Assembly (NCBI GenBank): GCA_041635755.1
Contig: JBFKUL010000215.1
Coordinates: 1 to 5,418, forward strand
Origin: JBFKUL01 sp041635755
Lineage (GTDB): Bacteria > Pseudomonadota > Gammaproteobacteria > Burkholderiales > SG8-39
Direction of reading: 5' to 3'
Length of the DNA: 5,418 bases
Shown here: piece after piece, positions 1 through 5,321 of the stretch
Layout of the letters: each line of letters begins with the position of its first letter
Numbering within the stretch: the stretch's first letter is position 1
Notes under the pieces: model-generated
Seen by the model: the letters and a program-made list of their open reading frames with translations, nothing else
Databases searched by the model: none
Told to the model about the DNA's origin: nothing
Program-made: the position numbers and the translations under genes

Positions 1-213
1 GCGGGCGCGATGTACGCGTTCCTGCGGGTGGCGGGCGTAAGCGACAGCCTGGCGTTCTGCAAGCGCCTGGTGAGGGACGTCGGGCTCGGGCTCGCTCCGG
101 GCTCCGCCTTTGGCCCGGAGGGCGAGGGTTACGTCAGGTGGTGCTTCGCCGCCAGCGAGTCGCGGCTCGCCGACGGCATCGAGCGGCTGCGCCGCGCGCT
201 AGCGGACCGCTAG
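1..213 (+). CDS. PLP-dependent aminotransferase (class I/II), 3' fragment
   Basis: This is the last 70 codons of a gene that begins before the window. The frame is open from base 1, and the Met at position 10 is internal rather than a start. The segment GLGLAPGSAFGPEGEGYVRW is typical of the C-terminal small domain of fold-type I aminotransferases. The Arg encoded at 136-138 (in GYVRWCFA) aligns with the arginine that binds the substrate alpha-carboxylate in this family. The ending, with its ERLRRAL helix, is a normal family C-terminus, so the gene appears intact at this end. Substrate specificity cannot be read from this fragment. The last 15 bp overlap the end of the convergent bactofilin gene. 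Confidence 0.85.
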   Translation, partial: AGAMYAFLRVAGVSDSLAFCKRLVRDVGLGLAPGSAFGPEGEGYVRWCFAASESRLADGIERLRRALADR

Positions 214-214
214 C
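198..214. repeat. Perfect palindrome holding both convergent stop codons
   Basis: GCTAGCGG-A-CCGCTAGC is a perfect inverted repeat with 8-bp arms and a 1-nt centre. It contains the TAG of the aminotransferase (211-213) on the plus strand and the TAG of the bactofilin (199-201) on the minus strand. By symmetry the two proteins end alike, in LADR and LAVR. No T-tract follows on either strand, and a 1-nt loop is too tight for a full hairpin, so an intrinsic terminator is not well supported. Confidence 0.8.
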
Positions 215-747
215 TCAGGGCGCTTGGCCTGAGCTCCGGCACCGGCGCGATCGAGCACCTCGATCTCGCCAGAGAGCTCGGCGCCTTCCTCGACTTTGAT
301 CTTGGCGTAGCGGATCTTGCCCGTGACCTTGCCGGTGGCGTGAATCACGAGCTGCTTGCGCACCGTGAGGTCGCCCTCCAGCCGGCCGTGAATTTCGGCA
401 TTGTCGACCGCCACGTTGCCCGAGAACACGCCATTCTGGGCAATCTGCAGCACCCGCGAGTCGAGCGTCGCCTCGATGCGCCCCTCGACCACGAGCGTGT
501 CGCAGTCGCTGATTTCGACGCCCTTCATCTTGATGTCGGGGCCGACGATGAGCTTCGCTTCCTTGCGCTCGTCTCCTTTCGTGTCCTTGCCGGCATCGGT
601 GCGCGTCGCGGACGAGTACGTCGAAGGGGAGGCACTTCCCGCCGGCGTGGCGTTCTGCGCTGGCGTGGCGGGTGCCGCGGGCGGGGTCTGCGGCGCGCGG
701 TTGACGTCTGGGTCGCGGCGGCGGAAGAGGCTGTCTCGCTGAAGCAT
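199..747 (-). CDS. Bactofilin (polymer-forming cytoskeletal protein)
   Basis: The product is 182 aa, a normal bactofilin length. Bactofilins (formerly DUF583) self-assemble without nucleotide into filaments or membrane-associated patches. They position cell-wall, polysaccharide or polar-morphology factors. Residues about 65-165 form the right-handed beta-helix core, visible as repeated short beta-turn units such as GVEISDCDTLVVEGRIEA, NGVFSGNVAVDNAEIHGRLE and ATGKVTGKIRYAKIKVEEGA. Residues 17-48 are a Pro/Ala/Thr-rich disordered tail, and the end is also low-complexity, both usual for the family. The basic, partly hydrophobic start MLQRDSLFRRR could be a short membrane-targeting segment (inference). 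The ATG at 745-747 is preceded by an AAGGAA ribosome-binding site (753-758), which supports this start. There is no M23 peptidase gene next to it, unlike many bactofilin loci. A sigma-54-like promoter lies just upstream. Confidence 0.93.
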   Translation of the reverse strand: MLQRDSLFRRRDPDVNRAPQTPPAAPATPAQNATPAGSASPSTYSSATRTDAGKDTKGDERKEAKLIVGPDIKMKGVEISDCDTLVVEGRIEATLDSRVLQIAQNGVFSGNVAVDNAEIHGRLEGDLTVRKQLVIHATGKVTGKIRYAKIKVEEGAELSGEIEVLDRAGAGAQAKRPELAVR

Positions 748-785
748 CGTCGTTCCTTCGAGTGGTGTGAGGGAACACTAGCTAA

Positions 786-801
786 CGCAGCTTCCGTGCC
801 A
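786..801 (-). promoter_or_regulatory. Candidate sigma-54 (RpoN) -24/-12 promoter of the bactofilin gene
   Basis: Read on the minus strand, the sequence is TGGCACGGAAGCTGCG. It matches the sigma-54 consensus TGGCACG-N4-TTGCW at 10 of 12 defined positions. The invariant GG and GC are separated by exactly 10 nt. The predicted transcription start is near 775, which gives a leader of about 28 nt carrying the AAGGAA ribosome-binding site before the ATG at 747. Position and orientation suit the gene. I found no competing sigma-70 promoter of similar quality. The match is by eye and has not been tested. Confidence 0.55.
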
Positions 802-820
802 CAAAGAAACTTTCAGTAAA

Positions 821-832
821 TCAACATGTTGA
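821..832. promoter_or_regulatory. 12-bp perfect palindrome upstream of the bactofilin promoter
   Basis: TCAACATGTTGA is a perfect dyad centred about 51 bp upstream of the predicted start site of the sigma-54-like promoter. It sits in a locally AT-rich stretch. It could be an operator for a dimeric regulator. The family is unknown, and 12 bp alone is weak evidence. Confidence 0.3.
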
Positions 833-854
833 AATCAGGGTCCGAGATACAAGC

Positions 855-870
855 GTCGGCCAACGCCGAC
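855..870. promoter_or_regulatory. Inverted repeat at an enhancer-like distance from the sigma-54-like promoter
   Basis: GTCGGC-CAAC-GCCGAC has perfect 6-bp arms and a 4-nt centre. It lies about 88 bp upstream of the predicted bactofilin start site, within the usual range for enhancer-binding-protein sites at RpoN promoters. A small hairpin without a function is an equally simple explanation. The rest of 871-1060 shows no gene or clear signal. Confidence 0.25.
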
Positions 871-1060
871 AATCCCTTCAGCTTTGTCCCAAGTACGCTG
901 TTTTTGAAGAGAAATCTGCTGTCGGGCTGTGGGCACGCACGTCCCGCAGTTCGTGTGGCTGGCGCGACGCCTAGCCGGACGCAGGGGTAGAGTTCGCACG
1001 CGCCTTGAGCCGCCCTTAGACTGCAGGACGCGGGGTCGGCGGGCCCCGATCGCCGTGCCA

Positions 1061-1078
1061 ACCTGAATGCCTTCAGGT
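1061..1078 (-). terminator. Hairpin directly at the end of the epsA-like gene
   Basis: ACCTGAA-GGCA-TTCAGGT (minus strand) has a perfect 7-bp stem and a tetraloop. It starts within the last base of the TGA stop at 1078-1080. A second GC-rich stem follows at 1031-1048 (CGGGG/CCCCG). Neither is followed by a U-tract, so this is not a textbook intrinsic terminator. It may act as an mRNA 3'-end stabiliser or be chance. Confidence 0.35.
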
Positions 1079-2001
1079 CATCGGCTCAGGATGTCCAGGG
1101 ACTGCCTGGTTACGTCGTTGTATCGGGTCGCAGCTTCGAAGCGGCTGCGCACGCCCAGCTTGCGGAAGATCCGCCGCAAGTGATTCTTGACCGTGTACGG
1201 GCTGATGCCGAGCGCCGCGCCGATCTCCGCGTTCGCCTTGCCCTTGGCGATCCACGCGAGAATCTCCTGCTCGCGCCGGCTCAATTCGGACCACTCCGCG
1301 CCGAGTTTCTCGATCATCACGTCGTCGAACGGATATGCCGCGACCTTGCGAAAGGCGACGTCGATCTGGGAGATCAGCAGGTCGACCAGATGGCAGCAGC
1401 GATCCTTGGGGTGCCCATTGGTAAACGATCGCGAGTGCATCGCAACGTAAAGGCTGTCGTAGCCGCCGCGCTCGTCGCGAACACCGTGAACAAGGACGGA
1501 GTTCAGGCTGCGCATGGCGCTGTGCATGGAGCACTCGCAATCCCCGATCTGCGCCAGCGCGTCCGACGACCGCATCACCAGAGGCCGGCGTCCGCCTTCC
1601 ACCCATTGGTAGAACAGTCCCTTCAGAAAATCGTCGATGCGGCACTCGGCAAGCCTTTCGGTGCGCACACCCGGAAGCTGGGAAATCACATCCAGCTTGA
1701 GGTCCCAGCTCGCGAAATCGCCCCACGCCGAGATCAGGACCTGATGAGGGAGGAAATGCTGCAACTCGCCTTGCAGCCAGAGATAAAGCTCATAGTGGCG
1801 CTTGATCTGCAGAGAACCTTCGATGATACGAAGAAACCGCTCGCTTTCTTCGGTCGTGAAGCGAAAGCTCTCTGCATTCGGACGCTGCGCGCGCTGAGCA
1901 ATGTGATGCATCTTTTTGTTGGCGTTGATTCGGTCGATGGGTGTGACATACGTTCGCACCCTGAGCGTGCGCGGGTCAACGAGGCTTGCATTTGTTGACA
2001 T
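1078..2001 (-). CDS. epsA: EpsA-like LuxR-family transcriptional regulator
   Basis: The product is a 307-aa DNA-binding regulator. Residues 239-295 form a LuxR/FixJ (GerE) helix-turn-helix, including LSRREQEILAWIAKGKAN and the recognition helix SPYTVKNHLRRIFRKLGV. Residues about 48-225 match the sensory region of EpsA-type regulators, with the signature LRIIEGSLQIKRHYELYLW followed by a GELQ-FLPH-WGDF pattern. EpsA of methylotrophs and related Betaproteobacteria controls an exopolysaccharide locus, so a role in surface polysaccharide control is inferred. No such locus is visible here. I see no receiver domain. The start is uncertain: ATG at 2001 was chosen, but no good ribosome-binding site precedes it. 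ATG at 1911 (277 aa, closer to the conserved region) and ATG at 2046 (322 aa) are alternatives. The gene is monocistronic, with over 300 bp of noncoding DNA on the 3' side and about 700 bp on the 5' side. Confidence 0.85.
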   Translation of the reverse strand: MSTNASLVDPRTLRVRTYVTPIDRINANKKMHHIAQRAQRPNAESFRFTTEESERFLRIIEGSLQIKRHYELYLWLQGELQHFLPHQVLISAWGDFASWDLKLDVISQLPGVRTERLAECRIDDFLKGLFYQWVEGGRRPLVMRSSDALAQIGDCECSMHSAMRSLNSVLVHGVRDERGGYDSLYVAMHSRSFTNGHPKDRCCHLVDLLISQIDVAFRKVAAYPFDDVMIEKLGAEWSELSRREQEILAWIAKGKANAEIGAALGISPYTVKNHLRRIFRKLGVRSRFEAATRYNDVTRQSLDILSR

Positions 2002-2027
2002 CGTGGTTTGCAACGTTTTACAGATCG

Positions 2028-2055
2028 GCGTTATCAGCGATCGCATCGGCGTCAA
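2028..2055 (-). promoter_or_regulatory. Weak sigma-70-like promoter candidate for the epsA-like gene
   Basis: On the minus strand, TTGACG (2050-2055) is a good -35 hexamer. It is followed after 16 nt by TAACGC (2028-2033), a poor -10 hexamer. Transcription would start near 2021, giving a leader of about 20 nt before the ATG at 2001. If real, this would exclude the upstream ATG at 2046. The -10 is weak enough that chance is likely. Confidence 0.2.
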
Positions 2056-2433
2056 GCGCGCTCAATGACGGGCCGACTGGCGAGATGTTGCGTGCAGCGA
2101 TTCATGCCCAACGCGGAAGTCGCGCGCCGCTTCGCGCGGCGTACGGCAGGCATGTTTCCGCCGTCAACCGGTCCCGCCGCCCAGTTCAAGCAACGCAACG
2201 CAGCCCCCTGCAATCAGACCTGGCGGCCGTGCGCGCCAGGCTCGGTGATCAGTCGAACGCAACCCGATTTCACTCGCCGCGAAACACGACCGCCGCTGTT
2301 CTTCTTCTTTTGATTGTCTTGTTCTGTCGGAGCGGACTTCGAACAACCCCGTCCATGTCCGGTTTCGCGACGCCTTGCATCTCGCGACCCCCAAGAATCC
2401 GCCTTTTAGGCCGAGCACTCGGGTTGGCGCCAC

Positions 2434-2449
2434 TGTGAATTGCGTCACA
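2434..2449. promoter_or_regulatory. CRP-type operator, TGTGA-N6-TCACA
   Basis: TGTGA-ATTGCG-TCACA is an exact match to both half-sites of the CRP/cAMP receptor protein consensus with the correct 6-nt spacer. It lies in the AT-richer part of the intergenic region. A minus-strand TAAAAG (2403-2408) could be a -10 element about 44 bp from the site centre, pointing toward the epsA-like gene. That gene starts more than 400 bp away, so the target promoter is not settled. Outward plus-strand transcription is also possible. Confidence 0.5.
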
Positions 2450-2472
2450 AGTTAGAGTTAATTTGCTGGATT

Positions 2473-2490
2473 GTCTAGTGGGTCTAGAGG
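2473..2490. repeat. Tandem 9-mer with internal inverted repeat
   Basis: GTCTAGTGG is followed directly by GTCTAGAGG, a tandem repeat with one mismatch. The same bases contain the inverted repeat TCTAG-TGGGT-CTAGA (2474-2488). It sits 24 bp from the CRP-type site. It could be an operator or chance; no family is recognised. Confidence 0.35.
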
Positions 2491-2734
2491 TCTCATTCGG
2501 TTGATTTTTTCCTCTCTGCCCGATTTCCGGGTGCGGCGGCTTGCGGTCAAAACCTGACCTTAAAGATTAGAAAAAGGCTGTATGTCATTCATTGAGATCG
2601 CGTCCTGCACACTAAAGTGGCTTCCAGGGGGGTGGGTACCCGCCGGAACTGTCGAAGGCAAGTTTCCGCCAGGCATCGACTTCTGGCAGATCGAGGTCCA
2701 GTCCTTCTCTCAGGCCGGCCGGTCTGTTCGATCT

Positions 2735-4000
2735 TCAGACAGAAGGCGCCGGGGTCGCGGAGAGCAGACGACGGCACTCCGCGAGATGCCGCGAGACCGC
2801 GCCGCCGTGCGCGAATCCAATTTTCAATCCCGCGAGCGCCACGCGCTCGCGCCACTCGCGGCTACTGAGCAGCGTGCTTGCGTCCTGAACTGCATCGGCC
2901 GCGCTGCCGACCTGAACTGCTGCGCCGACAGACACCGCCAAGCGCGCGGCCTCGGCAAATTCGTCCATATGCGGGCCGAACACTAAGGGCACGCCTGCAG
3001 CACAGGCTTCGATTGGATTCTGACCGCCCGGAGTGGTAAACGACCCGCCCAAGATGGCGACGGTGCTCATCGCGTAATAGAAGGGCATCTCGCCCGCGGT
3101 GTCTCCGAGAAACACACGTCGGCCAATATGCGGCGCCTCGCCCCGACTGCGGCGCGCGCACGTCAGACCGCGCGAGGCGATGAGCGCGGCGACGGCTTCA
3201 AAGCGCTCCGGGTGCCGGGGCACGATGACGATCAATGTTCCGTCATCGCTGCCGAGCTGGTCGAGCAGCATGGCTTCCTCGCCTTCGCAGGTGCTGGCAA
3301 GAAGCAGGACGTTGCGTCCACGCAGCGCTGCCATGAGCGATCGCCCTTCCTCGACTTTGGACGGGTCCGACGGCGCGTCGAGATCCAGATTGCCCGTCAC
3401 GGTAACGGCGCTGGCGCCGAGCGCGCGCAGACGTCTGGCGGTCGCGCGATTCTGCGCGCAGGATGCGGCCAGCGTGCCGAACGCCGGGCGCGATAACGCG
3501 CCGAGGCGGGCGTAGCCGCGCGCAACATTGCTCGACATGCGCGCGTTCGCAAGCATGATCGGAATCCCATGCTGCTGGCAGGCGGACAGCAGCACGGGCC
3601 AGATCTCCGTCTCGATCATGACACCGAGGTGCGGCCGAAAATGCTCGACGAAATGCTGCGCGGCGCCTGGCAGGTCATAAGGCAGATAGGCGGACAGGAT
3701 GTCGCCGCCGTACTGCATGCGCACCGCGTCTCGTCCGGCGGCCATGCTCGAAGAAACGAGCAAGTCGTGGTCCGGATACTCGACGCGCAGCGTCCTGATC
3801 AACGGCGCCGCCGAGCGAATACCGGACATCGACGTCGTGTGTAGCCAGATGACGCCGCGGATCGGCAGGTCCGAGTAATGGCCGAAGACCTCTTTCAAGT
3901 CCGGGCGGCGGTTCGGCGTGGCACGGGCGTGCCACCATCGCATCAACAGGTCGAAGGGTAAGGCGAACCGCAGCAGAAGTGTGTAGAGACTTATCACCAT
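2735..4000 (-). CDS. waaA-like: WaaA/KdtA-like glycosyltransferase (GT30) with altered active site
   Basis: The product is 421 aa, the normal length for 3-deoxy-D-manno-octulosonic acid (Kdo) transferase. That membrane-associated enzyme moves Kdo from CMP-Kdo to lipid IVA in LPS synthesis. The N-terminal anchor MVISLYTLLLRFALPFDLLM resembles the WaaA start. Family motifs kept are LPYDLP (106-111), ETEIWP (130-135), LANAR (150-154), PRHPERF (261-267), GDT-GEM (299-305) and GGS (318-320). Key positions differ: Gly60 (codon 3821-3823) replaces the catalytic Glu of the SVGE motif (Glu60 in E. coli). Asp206 replaces Lys in GNLKFD, Cys238 replaces His in STHEGE, Gln327 replaces His in GGHN, and Glu347 replaces Asn in GPHxxNF. 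The WGER loop is also lost. The frame is intact, so this is not simple decay. It is probably a divergent paralogue with another acceptor, donor or non-catalytic role. The ATG at 4000 is chosen because upstream in-frame codons only shadow the kinase gene. It lies 28 nt after that gene's stop, probably in the same operon. Its own ribosome-binding site is weak, so coupled translation is plausible. Confidence 0.85.
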   Translation of the reverse strand: MVISLYTLLLRFALPFDLLMRWWHARATPNRRPDLKEVFGHYSDLPIRGVIWLHTTSMSGIRSAAPLIRTLRVEYPDHDLLVSSSMAAGRDAVRMQYGGDILSAYLPYDLPGAAQHFVEHFRPHLGVMIETEIWPVLLSACQQHGIPIMLANARMSSNVARGYARLGALSRPAFGTLAASCAQNRATARRLRALGASAVTVTGNLDLDAPSDPSKVEEGRSLMAALRGRNVLLLASTCEGEEAMLLDQLGSDDGTLIVIVPRHPERFEAVAALIASRGLTCARRSRGEAPHIGRRVFLGDTAGEMPFYYAMSTVAILGGSFTTPGGQNPIEACAAGVPLVFGPHMDEFAEAARLAVSVGAAVQVGSAADAVQDASTLLSSREWRERVALAGLKIGFAHGGAVSRHLAECRRLLSATPAPSV

Positions 4001-4028
4001 TGCCGCGGAGCCCCGGATGAACTCGGGC

Positions 4029-5321
4029 TCATCCCGTGAGCCGAGTATTGGCGAGCGCGAGGCGCTCCACAACGTTGCGTACCAGTGCGCGGGTGAGCTG
4101 GAGCTGGACCTCCACGCCCATCTGCGCCAGTGCATCCGGCGAGAACTCCGCGAGCAGCAAGTCCTTTGTCGCCACGACGGTGGCGTGACGCCGCTCCTGA
4201 CCGCCGAGCACGTAGGCCATCTCGCCGAAGAACTCCCCCCGATGGATGACGTTCAGCAGGCGGTTGCGCCGCATGACTTTCGCGGACCCCGCCGCCAGAA
4301 AATAGACATTCATGCCGGGATCGTATTCCCGTACGATGACTTCGTCCGCGGCCACGCGTGACCAGCGCCCCGCGCCTGCAACTTCTGAAAGTGCCGCATC
4401 GGAGAGGGTGTTGAGCGCTTCGACCCCTTTCAGCGCCGCGAGCTTTTCGTGCTCGGCGACCCTCTCGGGCGAACGGACATGGCGGGAGATCTCGGCGAGC
4501 TCGTGAGCGAACTCGGCCCACGATTCGTAGCGCTGTTCGGGCTTCTTGCTGAGCGCTCGCAGCACGACCCGGTCGATCTTCGACGACAATCCCGCGCGCA
4601 CGCTGGTCGGTCGCGCGGGCTCCTGGAGCGAGATCTTGTGGACCAGATCCTCGAGACGGCCCGCCACGAACGGAAGCTCGCCAGTCAGTAGCTGATACAG
4701 CACGACGCCGAGCGAGTACATATCACTGTGAAGCGTAACTTCCTTGCCGACGATCTGCTCGGGGGGCATGTAGTGGGGCGACCCCATGGCGGCCGTGCGC
4801 ACAACCTGGCTTTTCTGCAGAAACGCGGCGCCGAAATCGGAAATCCGCACATCCGTTCCCTCGGCGATCATGATGTTTGCCGGCTTGATGTCGCAGTGGA
4901 TGATGCCCACGCGCGACGTATAGTCGAGCGCGCCGCAGCAATGGAACCCGATCTCGATGACATCCGCTGCCGGCAGCAAGGTTCCCCGCCTGACATGCTG
5001 CGAAAGGTCGCCTCCCGTGATCAGCTCCATTGCGATGTGGGCCGTGTCCTGCAGCACCACCGCGTCCAGGATGGAGACGACGTGGGGATGAATCAGCATT
5101 CCGGCGAGCGACGCCTCGCGTAGGAACTGGGCGTGTCGCTCGGGACCGAAATCCGGGTCCTCGAAGACTTTGGAATCGATAACCTTGAGCGCGACTTCGC
5201 GTCCCGAGAACGTATCTACCGCATGGTAAACGGTGCCGGAGGTGCCCTTGCCAAGCAGCTTCAGAAGCCGGTACTTGCCGACCTGCTGGGCTGGCGCGAT
5301 ATCGGCGGGCTGTGCGGTCAT
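4029..5321 (-). CDS. Ser/Thr protein kinase with C-terminal cyclic-nucleotide-binding domain
   Basis: With the ATG at 5321 the product is 430 aa. Residues 17-280 are a Hanks-type kinase domain: glycine loop GKGTSGTV (24-31), ATP lysine Lys46 in VALK, helix-C Glu69, catalytic loop HCDIKPAN (142-149) with Asp144, Lys146 and Asn149, DFG (162-164), PPE (186-188, APE equivalent), Asp200 and Arg264. All catalytic residues are present, but Cys143 replaces the HRD arginine, making it a non-RD kinase. Thr176 and Ser181 lie in the activation segment. Residues about 303-420 form a CRP-like domain. FFGEMAYVLGGQERRHATV aligns with the CRP phosphate-binding cassette, and Glu367 and Arg377 match CRP Glu72 and Arg82. 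Ser83 is replaced, so the ligand is open. There is no C-terminal HTH, transmembrane segment or PASTA repeat, so it is probably cytosolic. A GTG at 5372 (447 aa) is the alternative start; neither start has a clear ribosome-binding site, and stops block the frame further upstream. The waaA-like gene follows 28 nt downstream. The remaining 5373-5418 shows no clear promoter. Confidence 0.92.
   Translation of the reverse strand: MTAQPADIAPAQQVGKYRLLKLLGKGTSGTVYHAVDTFSGREVALKVIDSKVFEDPDFGPERHAQFLREASLAGMLIHPHVVSILDAVVLQDTAHIAMELITGGDLSQHVRRGTLLPAADVIEIGFHCCGALDYTSRVGIIHCDIKPANIMIAEGTDVRISDFGAAFLQKSQVVRTAAMGSPHYMPPEQIVGKEVTLHSDMYSLGVVLYQLLTGELPFVAGRLEDLVHKISLQEPARPTSVRAGLSSKIDRVVLRALSKKPEQRYESWAEFAHELAEISRHVRSPERVAEHEKLAALKGVEALNTLSDAALSEVAGAGRWSRVAADEVIVREYDPGMNVYFLAAGSAKVMRRNRLLNVIHRGEFFGEMAYVLGGQERRHATVVATKDLLLAEFSPDALAQMGVEVQLQLTRALVRNVVERLALANTRLTG

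Larger units (their letters stand above)
2002..2734. other. Long intergenic region without a convincing gene
   Basis: About 730 bp separate the epsA-like start from the end of the glycosyltransferase gene. Open frames exist on both strands, but none gives a recognisable protein and several are arginine-rich shadows. Visible elements are GC-rich hairpins at 2125-2141 (CGCCGC-TTCGC-GCGGCG) and 2219-2240 (CCTGGCG/CGCCAGG). There is also a CRP-type site at 2434-2449 and a tandem/inverted repeat at 2473-2490. A GGTCA-N5-TGACC dyad lies at 2545-2559. Positions about 2440-2580 are clearly more AT-rich than the flanks, which suggests regulatory DNA or a small RNA. I see no tRNA, insertion sequence or CRISPR unit. 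Confidence 0.6.

Noticed and set aside
340..819. 159-codon plus-strand frame
   Set aside because: It is antisense to the bactofilin gene and contains Arg/Gly-rich shadow sequence with no family resemblance.
813..1061. 82-codon minus-strand frame between the bactofilin and epsA-like genes
   Set aside because: Composition is unlike a protein of this genome, it has no recognisable motif, and it runs across the palindromes upstream of the bactofilin promoter.
1180..1998. 272-codon plus-strand frame
   Set aside because: It lies fully antisense to the epsA-like gene, whose product is clearly recognisable; this is a GC-rich shadow frame.
2037..2044. GCGATCGC palindrome
   Set aside because: The octamer and its GATCG core recur by chance in GC-rich DNA. 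There is no spacing pattern to suggest a functional repeat.
1986..2438. 150-codon plus-strand frame in the intergenic region
   Set aside because: No motif is recognisable, the composition shifts between arginine-rich and hydrophobic, and its 5' end overlaps the start of the epsA-like gene.
2503..2534. T6 run with CCCG/CGGG stem as a terminator
   Set aside because: On the plus strand the T-run precedes the stem instead of following it, and on the minus strand it is an A-run. Neither orientation makes an intrinsic terminator.
2615..2734. In-frame continuation after the WaaA-like stop (GLDLDLPEVDAWRKLAFDSS)
   Set aside because: It looks mildly coding, but the TGA at 2735-2737 follows a normal-length family C-terminus and no start codon precedes the segment. 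It is probably chance; readthrough is not supported.
4001..4135. 45-residue N-terminal extension of the WaaA-like protein
   Set aside because: It overlaps the kinase C-terminal codons and has Trp/Ser/Arg-rich shadow composition. The family start MVISLYTLLL fits at 4000.
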